A stretch of 64,000 bases of DNA from the NCBI GenBank assembly GCA_963839645.1, contig CAWIVZ010000001.1, positions 930,001-994,000 on the forward strand, read 5' to 3'. Position numbers and translations under genes: made by a program. The notes beneath the pieces are model-generated. The model was not told where the DNA came from. It did not search any database and saw only the letters and a program-made list of their open reading frames with translations. Below, one piece after another: positions 40,535 to 49,361 of the stretch (positions within the stretch are counted from its first letter, which is position 1; every line of letters begins with the position of its first letter). The stretch is from PALSA-911 sp963839645 (GTDB taxonomy: Bacteria > Pseudomonadota > Alphaproteobacteria > Acetobacterales > Acetobacteraceae).

Positions 40535-41710
40535 TCAGCGGTCCGGCAGGTCCAGGACGTTCTTGGCGATAATGTTGCGCTGGATTTCGTTCGATCCGCC
40601 GTAGATCGTGGCGGGGCGGGCCTGGAGGTAGAGGCCGGAGGGGTGCAGCTCGCGGTTGCCCTCCATCGGTTCCAGCAGGGCGCCGTTCTCGCCGGCGATT
40701 TCCAGGCTGAATTCCGTGATGCGGTGGAACAGCTCGGTCTGCCAGATCTTCAGCTGGGAGACGTCCGGGCCGAGGGTTTCGCCGCGGCGGACGAGATCGA
40801 CGTAGGTGGCGTGCAGCTCGCGCAGATCGGCAAGGTCCAGGCGGAGCTTGGTGTAGCGGTCCTGGAACTCCGCATCTTCCCAGACGCCCATACGGGAGGC
40901 GAGCTGTTTCAGGCGGGCCAGCGCGTACTGGGACTGCTTGGGCGCACCGATGAAGATGCGCTCGAAGCCGAGCAGCGCCTTCGCCATCGTCCAGCCCTTG
41001 TTGACCTGGCCGACGAGGTTGGCGGCGGGGACGCGGACGTTGTCGAAGAAGGTCTCGCAGAACTCGTCGTGCATATCGATGGTGATGATCGGGCGGATGG
41101 TGATGCCCGGCGTGTCCATCGGTATGAGCAGGAACGAGATGCCTTCCTGCTTTTTGGCGGATTTGTCGGTGCGGACCAGGCAGAAGATCCAGTTGGCGTC
41201 CTGCGCCAGGGTGGTCCAGATCTTCTGGCCGTTGATGACGTAGTGATCGCCATCCAGCACCGCTTCTGTGCGCAGGGCCGCGAGGTCGGAGCCGGCATTG
41301 GGCTCGGAATAGCCCTGGCACCAGATGTAGTCGCCGGACAGGATCTTCGGCAGATAATGGCGCTTCTGTTCTTCCGTGCCGTGCTGGATCAGCAGCGGAC
41401 CGACCATGACGACGCCGTGGTCGTTGCAGCGGGCGCAGCCGTGGCGCTCGAACTCCTCGATCATGATCAGCTGCTTGGCCGAGGACAGGCCCATGCCGCC
41501 GTATTCGCGCGGCCAGGCGGGACACAGCCAGCCTTTTTCGGCGAGCTTGAAGTACCAGACCTTGTTTTCCGACCAGTGCAGCCGCTTGGGCGGGTTACGG
41601 ATCTCCGGCGGGTAGTTGGCTTGCACCCAGCTTCGGACCATCAGGCGGAAGTCGGCGTCAGTCAGAAGGTTGTAGTCCTCGGGCTCGCCGATACGCGAAA
41701 ACTCATTCAT
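40535..41710 (-). CDS. acyl-CoA dehydrogenase
   Basis: 391 aa FAD enzyme of the acyl-CoA dehydrogenase family. Seen: WPREYGGMGLSSAKQLIMIEEF, WCQGYSEPNAGSDLAAL (flavin contact), FDNVRVPAANLVGQVNKGW, and the C-terminal IYGGSNEIQRNIIAKNVLDLP. Overlaps the next acyl-CoA dehydrogenase gene by 8 bases, which suggests co-translation and perhaps a heteromeric enzyme as known for some steroid-pathway pairs. Substrate unknown. Confidence 0.93.
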   Translation of the reverse strand: MNEFSRIGEPEDYNLLTDADFRLMVRSWVQANYPPEIRNPPKRLHWSENKVWYFKLAEKGWLCPAWPREYGGMGLSSAKQLIMIEEFERHGCARCNDHGVVMVGPLLIQHGTEEQKRHYLPKILSGDYIWCQGYSEPNAGSDLAALRTEAVLDGDHYVINGQKIWTTLAQDANWIFCLVRTDKSAKKQEGISFLLIPMDTPGITIRPIITIDMHDEFCETFFDNVRVPAANLVGQVNKGWTMAKALLGFERIFIGAPKQSQYALARLKQLASRMGVWEDAEFQDRYTKLRLDLADLRELHATYVDLVRRGETLGPDVSQLKIWQTELFHRITEFSLEIAGENGALLEPMEGNRELHPSGLYLQARPATIYGGSNEIQRNIIAKNVLDLPDR

Positions 41711-42764
41711 CGTCGTCCTCCGGGGTCACTTCGGCGTAGCGGGCGCGGTGCAGCGCGGCGGGGCCATACAGGGGGGCCATCACCATCGCCTTGCGCAGGA
41801 ACAGGCCGACATCGTAGGCGTCCGTGTAGCCGATGCCGCCGCTGAGCTGGATGCATTGCTTGGTCACGATCATCGCCGCTTCCGCCGCGCGCGCCTTGGC
41901 GCGGGAGACGGCGGATTGGCGGAGCGCGGGATGGGTGCTGGTATCGAGCGTAACCGCCGCGGCCTCGACCGAGGCGCGGGTGAGGGAGACCTGGATCTTC
42001 AGGTCCACCGCGCGGTGCTGCAGCGCCTGGAAGCTGCCGATGGTGCGGCCGAATTGCTGGCGGGTCTTCATGTAGTCCAGCGTCATGGCGAAGGCGCGGT
42101 CCATCACGCCGAGCAGATAGGCGCTGGTGGCGAGGGCGGCTTCCTCCAGCGCCTGGCTGGCATCGCCGGCAATGGCTTCGGCGGGGGCGTTGTCGAAGGT
42201 GATGGTGGCGAAGTTGCCGCCATCCTGGGTTTGTTCCAGATGCATCGACACGCCGGGGGCATTGCGTTCCACCAACGCGAGGCCGCCGGTGGTGGTGACG
42301 AGGAACGCGTCGGCGCCGGCGGCCATGGGCACGAACATCTTGCGCCCGGACAGCTTGCCGCCGGACAGGGTGGTGGCGCCGGCGGGGTCGATCGAGTTGG
42401 GCTTTTCCTGCCAGGCGGGGATGATGATCCGATCGCCGGCGAGCACGGCGGAGAGCTGGTCGGCGGGCAGCAGGGAGGCGGCCATCGCGACGGGGATCAG
42501 CGGTTCGGGGGTCAGTGCCGCGCCGAGTTCCTCGGTGAGGGCGCAGAACTCGGACATGCCGAGGCCGGAGCCGCCTTTGTCTTCCGGCAGATGTAGGCCG
42601 GGCCAGCCCATGGCGCAGATCTCGCGCCAGACGGCTTTGTCGAAACCCGGCTCGGTGAAGCGCAGGTCGCGGATGCGCTTGAGGTCTCCGGTGCGCGGGG
42701 CGATCGCCGCCGCGCTGTCGCGCAGCATGCGGAGGTTTTCGTTGCGGTCTTCGGCTTCGCTCAT
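41703..42764 (-). CDS. acyl-CoA dehydrogenase family protein (second subunit type)
   Basis: 353 aa, shorter and more divergent than its neighbour. Seen: GWPGLHLPEDKGGSGLGMSEFCALTEELG, YMKTRQQFGRTIGSFQALQHRAVD and QLSGGIGYTDAYDVGLFLRKAM. The central beta domain is degenerate and the usual SEPxAGSD motif is not seen, typical for the partner subunit of alpha2-beta2 enzymes. Followed upstream by the CoA transferase genes. Confidence 0.9.
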   Translation of the reverse strand: MSEAEDRNENLRMLRDSAAAIAPRTGDLKRIRDLRFTEPGFDKAVWREICAMGWPGLHLPEDKGGSGLGMSEFCALTEELGAALTPEPLIPVAMAASLLPADQLSAVLAGDRIIIPAWQEKPNSIDPAGATTLSGGKLSGRKMFVPMAAGADAFLVTTTGGLALVERNAPGVSMHLEQTQDGGNFATITFDNAPAEAIAGDASQALEEAALATSAYLLGVMDRAFAMTLDYMKTRQQFGRTIGSFQALQHRAVDLKIQVSLTRASVEAAAVTLDTSTHPALRQSAVSRAKARAAEAAMIVTKQCIQLSGGIGYTDAYDVGLFLRKAMVMAPLYGPAALHRARYAEVTPEDDDE

Positions 42765-42777
42765 GGTTCTGTCTTCC

Positions 42778-43443
42778 TCAGCCGGCCATGCGCAGCGGGG
42801 CGTCGGTGCGCGCCTGGAGATTTTCGAAGGTCAGGCCCGGCGCCATGTCCACGACGACGAAGCCGGAAGGCGCAATATCGAGCGTGGCGAGGTTGGTGTA
42901 GACCCGCTGCGTGGCGCCGACGGCGGTGAGCGGGTAGGAGCAGCGGCGCACGATCTTGCTGGTGCCGTCCTTGGTGGTGTGTTCCATCAGCACCCAAAGG
43001 CGCTTGGCGCCGGCTGCGAGGTCCATCGCGCCGCCGACGGCGGGGGCGGTGTCGTTCTCCGAGGTGGCCCAGTTCGCCAGGTCGCCGTTCTCGGCCACCT
43101 GGAAGCCGCCGAGAACACATAGGTCGATATGGCCGCCGCGGATCATGGCGAAGCTGTCCGCGTGGTGGCAGTAGGAGCCGCCCTTGCGCAGGGTGACGTA
43201 TTGTTTGCCGGCGTTGACCAGCCAGGGCTCGATCGCGTCCTTCGGCGCCAGCGGGCCCATGCCGAGGATGCCGTTCTCGGAGTGCAGGATGACCTCGCGG
43301 TCCATCGGCACGTGGTCGGAGATCAGGGTGGGGATGCCGATGCCGAGATTGACGTACCAGCCTTCCGGAATGTCCTGCGCGGCGCGCGCGGCCATCTGGG
43401 TGCGGGACAGCGGCTTGAAGTCGGCGACTTGCGTGTCGGCCAT
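42778..43443 (-). CDS. CoA transferase subunit B
   Basis: 221 aa, 3-oxoacid CoA-transferase subunit B family. Catalytic Glu is in ILHSENGILGMG near residue 56; GIGIPTLISDH, RGGHIDLCVLGGFQVAENGDLANW and SGFVVVDMAPGLTFENLQART are also present. It begins 12 bases after subunit A. With the two acyl-CoA dehydrogenases it forms a likely acyl-CoA degradation operon. Confidence 0.94.
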   Translation of the reverse strand: MADTQVADFKPLSRTQMAARAAQDIPEGWYVNLGIGIPTLISDHVPMDREVILHSENGILGMGPLAPKDAIEPWLVNAGKQYVTLRKGGSYCHHADSFAMIRGGHIDLCVLGGFQVAENGDLANWATSENDTAPAVGGAMDLAAGAKRLWVLMEHTTKDGTSKIVRRCSYPLTAVGATQRVYTNLATLDIAPSGFVVVDMAPGLTFENLQARTDAPLRMAG

Positions 43444-43455
43444 GATTTGTCTCCC

Positions 43456-44140
43456 TTAAAACCCCGAGGGGTCACCATACGGCACGTGCAGCACCCGGTC
43501 CACGAAGATGCCGGGGGTGTGCACGTTCTCCGGCTCGATATCGCCGAGCTCGACGATATGCTGGGACTGCACGATGGTCAGCTTAGCCGGCCATCGCCAT
43601 GATCGGGTTGAAGTTCCGGCCGGACTGCTTGTAGGTCAGGTTGCCCCAGCGGTCGGCCTGCCAGGCTTCCACCAGCGCGACGTCGCCGTGGATGGCCTTT
43701 TCCATGAGGTACTGCTTGCCGTCGAACTCGCGGACTTCCTTGCCCTGGGCGAGCAGGGTGCCGACGGCGGTGGCGGTGAAGAAGGCGGGGATGCCGGCGC
43801 CGGCGGCGTGCATGCGCTCGGCCAGGGTGCCCTGGGGGACGATTTCCAGCTCGATCTTGCCGGCGCGATACAGGCTTTCGAACACCACGGGGTCCGAGCT
43901 GCGCGGGAAGGAGCAGATGATCTTGCGGACGCGGCCGAGTTCCATCAGCCGGGCGAGGCCTTCATGGCCGACGCCGGCGTTGTTGGCGACGGCGACGAGA
44001 TCGCGCGCGCCCTGCTCGATCAGGCCCTCGATCAGCGCGTTGGGCTGGCCGACCGCGCCGAAGCCGGCGATCAGCACCGTGGAGCCGTCCTGGATGCCCG
44101 CCATCGCTTCGGCGATGGATTGAACGATTTTGTTGATCAT
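43456..44140 (-). CDS. CoA transferase subunit A, frameshifted
   Basis: Partner of subunit B. N-terminus INKIVQSIAEAMAGIQDGSTVLIAGFG, then NNAGVGHEGLARLMELGRVRKIICSFPRSSD. The obvious frame stops early after NPIMAMAG because of one extra base at about 43587; removing it continues AAKLTIVQSQHIVELGDIEP and ends VLHVPYGDPSGF at 43456. Corrected 227 aa, the family length, and the stop then lies 12 bases before subunit B. First gene of the operon. Confidence 0.9.
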
Positions 44141-44896
44141 GGTGGTTTCCTTGGCCGTCGTTCAGTTGGTTTAGCGCCGACGGGGGCGCAGGCCAAGATG
44201 GGGGGCGCTGCGCCCGGCCCTCGGCGCGGAACCATTGTAGCGGCGGGCCTATCTGGTCCCGGCCGGCGATCCGGCCAGCGGATTCTTCTGAGCAAGTGAC
44301 CTTGCCACAACATGAACCGTCAATGCGGGGACCGGAGCATCCTTCATGAACGCAGTTTGCTGGTCGTGAGGGTCATGACCTGCGATCCATCGATAGACGG
44401 TTGCTTAGCCCTGAGCGTCATCCGCAGCATCACATAATAGGCGGATCGCAACGGGCGTGCCTGCACTTGCGATCGCCAAGTCGATTTCTAGTCTGCTGTG
44501 CATGATCGGCTGCATTATCGGTGCTGCACAGGTTTGACCTTGCCGATGTTGAGCGAGATGCATCAAATAAACATTGTGATGGGGGCGAATATCGGCTCCG
44601 ATGGAAGGTAAGGTTCCATGCTGATGCGATGCGGCAAGCGCCGAGGGCATACCGGCAACGGGGGCTGGTGATGTCGCCGGAGGATTGCCTGCGCGATCGG
44701 CCAGCGATGCGCGGCGATGCAGATCAAGATCGCTTCATCCACCTCTGCTGCGCCAATCCCTCTCATGTGGGGTGATCGTTGCTGAGAGAACAATCGCCGG
44801 CCGGCAAACGGTGCTCACGAGGATCAGACACGGGAGGGAGGGAGACGTTACAGGAGAATGCTTGGGTGTCCGGCGGCGTGCCGGGTTCGGAGCCGG
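44141..44896. other. 756-base stretch without a recognisable gene
   Basis: Starts with the palindrome-like ggggggcgctgcgcccgg near 44200 and then becomes lower in G+C than the neighbouring genes. Short open frames exist on both strands (for example 44405-44650 and 44563-44793, minus) but none shows a known motif, signal peptide or good ribosome site. It looks like decayed accessory DNA beside the truncated genes that follow. Confidence 0.55.
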
Positions 44897-45196
44897 ATCG
44901 ACGCCGATCTTCTTGTAGACCTCGATCAGGTCGGGCGGCAGTTGCATGCCGCTGCCGAAGGTTTCGGCGGCGCGGTTGCCGGCATCGTGGAGGATGTCGA
45001 AATCCAGCTTCAGCTTGGTTTTCAGGTCGGCGAGGAGGATCGGCAGTTGCGGCGAAATAACAACCATTTCGGCGCCGCGCGGGCCGGCGGCGGGCAATGC
45101 GGCATTCAAAGCATACAGCTCTGATCTACAGTCGGTCACCATTGGGCGCGGAAGAAGGAAACCACCAGCGGTCCGCTGGCGAGCACGGCGGCCGAG
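44897..45196 (-). pseudogene. truncated copy of the TGA-containing peroxiredoxin-like gene
   Basis: Homologous to the gene at 49362-50030 from SAAVLASGPLVVSFFRAQW through IEVYKKIGVD, about 100 codons; the first 69 and last 50 or so residues are missing. The in-frame TGA (45136-45138) sits at the same place, W-TGA-P, and the 40 bases after it match the full copy except for one missing base directly after the ccg codon. The protein part has several substitutions, so the copies are not recent duplicates. Not expected to make a working enzyme. Confidence 0.8.
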
Positions 45197-45214
45197 CATT
45201 CAGGTGGCGTTCTG

Positions 45215-45877
45215 TCATTGAGGGATGTCGGCGTCTGGGTTCTCGCCGACCCAGCCGGTGACAAGCTGCCAGGCAAGGGCTAGCAGGGTTGCTCCGACGA
45301 ACATCCCGATGATCCCACCGGTCGCCATGCCGCCGAGCGCGCCAACGAGGACGACCGGCATCGGCACGTCCACGCCGCGGCCAAGCATCAGCGGCTTGAG
45401 CACGTTGTCCGCCATGCCAGAGACGAGCAAAAGCGCGGTGTAGATGATTGCCACGCCCGTGCCGTCGCCGCCGCGCCACCAGATCCAGGCAATTGCCGGC
45501 AGCGTTACGATCACCGCGGGAACCTGGGCGATGCCAAGCACCAAAACCATCGCGGCGAGCGCGCCCGCCCACGGCACTCCCGCGACGAGGAGGGCAAGGC
45601 CGACGAGGATCGCCTGGATGAGTGCCACACCCACCACGCCCTGAGCGACGGCACGCACGGTCGCGGTGGAGAGGTTGGCGAGGTTGGCCCCGCGCGGCTC
45701 GCCGGCGACGCGCTCGAAGACGGCCAGGCAGGCGCGGGCGCCGTGTTCGCCGAAGGCCATGAAGATGCCGGCGAGGACAAGGGCGGCGAGAAAGGCGAGC
45801 AGGCCGCCGCCGATACTGGCAACGAACCCCAGCGCGGTGCGGGCGAGATCGCCGATTTTTGGCTGCATGCTTTGCAC
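45215..45877 (-). pseudogene. AI-2E family transporter, N-terminally truncated
   Basis: 220 residues match the C-terminal two thirds of the AI-2E/YdiK family: LVAGVPWAGALAAMVLVLGIAQVPAVIV, the conserved NVLKPLMLGRGVDVPMPVVLVGALGG, and a final helix. Family members are about 350 aa; roughly 120 N-terminal residues with the first helices are absent, and a stop lies in frame at about 45945. No frame upstream supplies them. Probably a remnant, ended 19 bases from the peroxiredoxin fragment. Confidence 0.75.
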
Positions 45878-46282
45878 GAGGGCAGGCAGATCATCCCGGT
45901 GTGGTCCGGCGCTTTGAAACCAATCTCTGCCGGATCACTTCGGGACCAACAACCTCCTGCCGGCAATATAGGTTGAGACCCAGATTGGCGGCAAAGCGCT
46001 CGACGCCCAGAACCGGGCTAGATCATAACATTCATCATAGGCCCCGTCAGAGACCTATACCAGATAGATCTGAGAGCCGATAAGGCCCGCTTTGCGTTCC
46101 TCACAGTCTCCCGCTGCACGGTTGCCTGGGACACATCATAAGCGGACGATTTCCGCGAAATGAGATGTGTCATGGACAAAGGCAGGAATGTTGTCGCGCG
46201 GGTAATCATTGCAACGGCCCGAGCCGAACTCACACCCGGGCGGGCATTGCAGTCGCACTGCCCCGTGATGTCGATCACCCCG
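45878..46282. other. 405-base stretch without a recognisable gene
   Basis: Between the truncated AI-2E gene and carbonic anhydrase. A minus-strand open frame (46018-46278) shows no family motif. I see no convincing promoter or repeat. Confidence 0.5.
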
Positions 46283-47146
46283 TCAGCAGTTCAGCAGTGA
46301 TGCAATTCGATCCGAACCAACGATTTCCTCCCCCAGTTCTATGAACGACGCAAGATCCACGGGTGGTTCGGCCAAGCCGCTTGCCTTGGTCAAGGAACGG
46401 GTCGGTGCCCAGATCTCATGAGACTCCAGGAGGTAGACACCATATACAACACGCAAGTCATGCGGATCGAAGCCGCGCAACTCCTGTTGAACCGCATAGG
46501 CGGTCAGCGCGGCATTCGTTACGATGGCCGTCTCGGTCAGGGCTTCGCGGTATCGTTTGTGCTTGGCTACATCGTGGCCAAAGGTGTTCGCAAGCTTTCG
46601 CGCCGATGTCTGAACTATGATGAGTTGCCGATCGAGAATGCTGCGAAGAGCATGGTTCGTGGCTAACGACAGGTATCCGGAAGGCTCAAGGAAAATATCG
46701 ACAGCGGTGGTCAGAGCACCACAGCCGCTGTGCCCCAGGACGGCGACAAGTCGCAGGCTTCCGCGAAGATGCTCGACCGCATACCGCAGACTTCCAAGCA
46801 CGTCGTCACCCAGACCATTGCCGGCGACACGGACCACAAAGAGGTCATTCGGCCCTTCATTGAAGATCAGTTCGATCGGCACCCGCGCGTCGGAACAGCC
46901 TAGTACCGCGGCGAATGGAAGCTGACCTGGTGTGCCTCGGTTCGTCGGGTAGATGCCAAGATCACGTGCATCGATCTCGACGATACGGTGTACCGTGCCA
47001 CCATCCTCGGCCATACCCTCCAGCAGCGCGGCAAAGGTCCGGTTGCCCTCGTTTAGACGTAGACGAGCGGATTCCGCATCCGCAGGGCGCGGGCGCAGCG
47101 TAGCGCCCGGCGTTCCGTACCGGTAGGTGATTTCTACAATCCCCAT
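46283..47146 (-). CDS. beta-class carbonic anhydrase
   Basis: Zinc enzyme interconverting CO2 and bicarbonate. 287 aa from ATG 47146 (MGIVEITYRYG); the frame is open further upstream. The beta-class zinc site is complete: CSDAR (Cys84, Asp86, Arg87) and HSGCG (His139, Cys142). An N-terminal extension of about 50 residues and a long C-terminus make it larger than the typical 220 aa. No signal peptide. Intact although the surrounding DNA is eroded. Confidence 0.93.
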   Translation of the reverse strand: MGIVEITYRYGTPGATLRPRPADAESARLRLNEGNRTFAALLEGMAEDGGTVHRIVEIDARDLGIYPTNRGTPGQLPFAAVLGCSDARVPIELIFNEGPNDLFVVRVAGNGLGDDVLGSLRYAVEHLRGSLRLVAVLGHSGCGALTTAVDIFLEPSGYLSLATNHALRSILDRQLIIVQTSARKLANTFGHDVAKHKRYREALTETAIVTNAALTAYAVQQELRGFDPHDLRVVYGVYLLESHEIWAPTRSLTKASGLAEPPVDLASFIELGEEIVGSDRIASLLNC

Positions 47147-47165
47147 GCCCGCACCGGCCTTTAGG

Positions 47166-47703
47166 CTAATTTGGCGGCGGCGTGACGTAGCCAGGTGGAT
47201 AGGTGGGAGGAGGCGCTGCATAGGTCGGGGATTGGGCGGCTGAACTCGCGGCGGCGCCAACGACGGCACCAACCGCGACGCCCGCCGCGACGCCGCCCCA
47301 GTTCGGTCCGGAGTCGTAGTTGCCGTTGCAGCACCCGCCGCTGTTGACGTTCACGTTCCGATTGGCGCTAACGTTCGCATTGCGATTGACATTCGCATTG
47401 CGATTGGCATTCGCGTTCCGGTTGACGTTCGATGCGTCCTTATGAAAATTGTTGCTGTTGAAATTGCCGCCACGGTTCCCGGCGGCGGCGCGCTGACCAC
47501 CGCCCGCCGCCACCGCTGCACCGCCCGCCACCACCACTACGTCCGCGGTTCTGCACAAGGATCAACCCGGCCTCATCATGCTGGCGAACCGTGTCGAGCG
47601 CGCTCGAAACGCTACGCGGTGCGAATTGCGTCACCGGCGCCGCAATGGCGCCACTGGTGAACGCCAGGAAGGTCGCCAACCACAGCGACGGTTTTGTGTA
47701 CAT
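47166..47703 (-). CDS. secreted Asn/Arg-repeat protein with glycine-zipper end, frameshifted
   Basis: Starts MYTKPSLWLATFLAFTSG with a signal peptide (cut near AIAAP). A Gly/Ala/Arg-rich part is followed by about seven units of the type NVNRNAN (coded by 47340-47430), then GGVAAGVAVGAVVGAAASSAAQ and a Pro/Tyr tail. One extra base at about 47538 breaks the frame; removing it links LVQNRGR to VVVAGGAAVAAGG. Corrected 178 aa. Low-complexity envelope protein of unknown role, directly after the small gene at 47705-48058. Confidence 0.65.
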
Positions 47704-47704
47704 G

Positions 47705-48058
47705 TCAGCGCCCCAGATACTTGGCTTGCAACGCCTTGAAGTCCGTGATTGCCTGAGGGCAGCTTGCATGGTCGAAGTCGTGCCCCGTCCCGTAGCCGAA
47801 CGAGCCGCTGTAGATGAACGCAGCTTGCAGTCCGAAATGCAGGCTGATTTGCGTTGCCAGGTCGATGGCTCCCTTGCCGATCTGGGGTTTTTCTTCTTCC
47901 TTGGAACAGGCGTAAGCCTCTCCGGACATCACGCCGAGTTTTCGGATGCCTGTCATGAACGCGTCGTCGGCATCACTCCCCTTTTTCGGAGCTTCGTCGG
48001 CAAATGCGGGGACGACAAATGTGGCTGCTAGGATGCAGGCCGCCAGTATGGTTCTCAT
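47705..48058 (-). CDS. small exported protein, unknown function
   Basis: 117 aa from ATG 48058 (MRTILAACILAATFVVPAFADE): clear signal peptide cut after AFA. Mature part DAFMTGIRKLGVMSGEAYACSKEEEKPQIGKGAIDLATQISLHFG with two Cys (EAYACSKE and HASCPQA) that could pair. No family recognised. Its stop is 1 base before the start of the repeat protein gene, so they form an operon. Confidence 0.75.
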   Translation of the reverse strand: MRTILAACILAATFVVPAFADEAPKKGSDADDAFMTGIRKLGVMSGEAYACSKEEEKPQIGKGAIDLATQISLHFGLQAAFIYSGSFGYGTGHDFDHASCPQAITDFKALQAKYLGR

Positions 48059-48538
48059 CGGTTTCTCCTGGATCGATGTTTTCGGCAGTAGGGTGGCATC
48101 CTCTTTTGCGATTGCGGTTCGATATCGTGAGCCGAGATTCCCCACCTGGTCGCCAGTTTTGACGGCGTTCTGTGAACCATAGGTACTATTCAGCCATCTT
48201 GGCAACGTTTTCGGCGATCGAAGCGCCGCTGGAGGCGTCGCGGTAGAGGTGAGAGGTGGACCCGGGGCTTCGGACGGGTTGATAAGCTATGCCCGCCTGA
48301 ACGGGAGGCGGGAGTTCATGGGTAAAGTGACACGCAAGCGATATGGGGCCGAGTTCAGGGCGAAGTGACGCTGGCGGCGCCGGAGCAGGCGCGGGATGCG
48401 GGCGGTTCAGCGCCTGAGGTTTTTCTGGCGGGGCCTCAAGGCCTTGGGTGGGGGCGGCTTGCGGTGGTGGGCTGAAGCTCACCTTGCGGCAGTAATTTTA
48501 ACTTGAACCGTTAGTTTGAAAGACGGTATTCTGATGGA
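48059..48538. other. 480-base gene-free stretch with an IS remnant
   Basis: Upstream of the exported-protein operon and of the + strand gene at 48539. It holds the IS3-like remnant listed below and otherwise no coding signal. Confidence 0.55.
48292..48368 (+). mobile_element. remnant of an IS3-family orfA start
   Basis: A stem cccgcct/aggcggg (48292-48312) is followed by ATG 48318 reading MGKVTRKRYGAEFRAK then TGA. This is the typical beginning of IS3-type OrfA transposases (VTRKRYSAEFKAKVALEA). After that the likeness is lost, so only about 17 codons remain. No second end was found. Confidence 0.5.
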
Positions 48539-49249
48539 ATGGAAAAAACTCAGAATTCGCCGGCCAATTCGCAACCCGATTGGGCGCAGTTGCTGCCTCG
48601 GGAGGCGTTTCGGGAGGTGATGCGGGTTTTGCGCGGGGCGATGCCGATGCCGGGGGAGGACGGGCCAGAAGAGTGGGGGCGGCAGGATCGGGCGGCGATG
48701 GCGGCGGTGGCGGCCTTGCGGCCGGAGAATGCGGCGGAGGGGCGGATGGCGGCGCAGTTCGTGCTGGCGGAGGCCTGGGCGGCGGATTGCCTACGGCTGG
48801 CGGGGGAGCGGCGGCGGGAGACGGGCGTTGCGCTGAAGTGCAAGGCGCAGGCGCTGAGTTTCATGCGGGAGGCGAAGAGCGCCTGGCGGCTGCTGGGGAA
48901 GGCGCAGGCGGAGCGGCGGGCGCTGGAGAAGGATGCGGAGGCGGCAGACCGGGCCGAGTGGGCGGAGCATGCGGCGCTGGGGATGATGGCGGAGGGGCTG
49001 GCGGCGGAGGGGGCTGGGGATGTTGGGCCGGAAGGGGTGGATGTGCCGGTGGCCCCCCACCCCGGCACTGCCCACGAGGGGGAGGGAGCGGAGGGGGTTG
49101 GGGTTGGCTTGGGGGATTTTGCGGCGGGGGTCGTATCGGAATTTGGATTCGGTTTGATTGAATCGGCAAATTCTCGTGATGTGCGTCGCGAGACGGGGGC
49201 GAGACTCGGGGGGCTGGGGGGCCGGATGCCCAGGTCCGCGGAAGTATGA
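48539..49249 (+). CDS. conserved hypothetical protein, Ala/Glu-rich
   Basis: 236 aa. The first 150 residues are helical and charged (WAQLLPREAFREVMRVLRGAMP.., RPENAAEGRMAAQFVLAEAWAADCLRLA.., CKAQALSFMREAKSAWRLLGKAQAERRALEKD), the rest Gly/Glu-rich and probably disordered. It resembles uncharacterised proteins I associate with Acetobacteraceae, but no function is known to me. Isolated gene next to IS debris. Confidence 0.65.
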   Translation: MEKTQNSPANSQPDWAQLLPREAFREVMRVLRGAMPMPGEDGPEEWGRQDRAAMAAVAALRPENAAEGRMAAQFVLAEAWAADCLRLAGERRRETGVALKCKAQALSFMREAKSAWRLLGKAQAERRALEKDAEAADRAEWAEHAALGMMAEGLAAEGAGDVGPEGVDVPVAPHPGTAHEGEGAEGVGVGLGDFAAGVVSEFGFGLIESANSRDVRRETGARLGGLGGRMPRSAEV

Positions 49250-49269
49250 GGGGTTCGCGGCGAGGCGGG

Positions 49270-49300
49270 GGGCGAGGAAGATGGCGGGGTGCACCCACCC
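49270..49300. repeat. 31-bp dispersed repeat, copy A
   Basis: Sequence gggcgaggaagatggcgggg then tgcacccaccc. It matches 50108-50138 in direct orientation with two mismatches; the two copies flank the peroxiredoxin-like gene. It contains a small palindrome around gggtgcaccc. Confidence 0.75.
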
Positions 49301-49361
49301 AACGATTCGAGCGGACCGCGCGCCGCTTCTCCCCACGCCTTGCGGCGCGGGGAGTTGGCGT

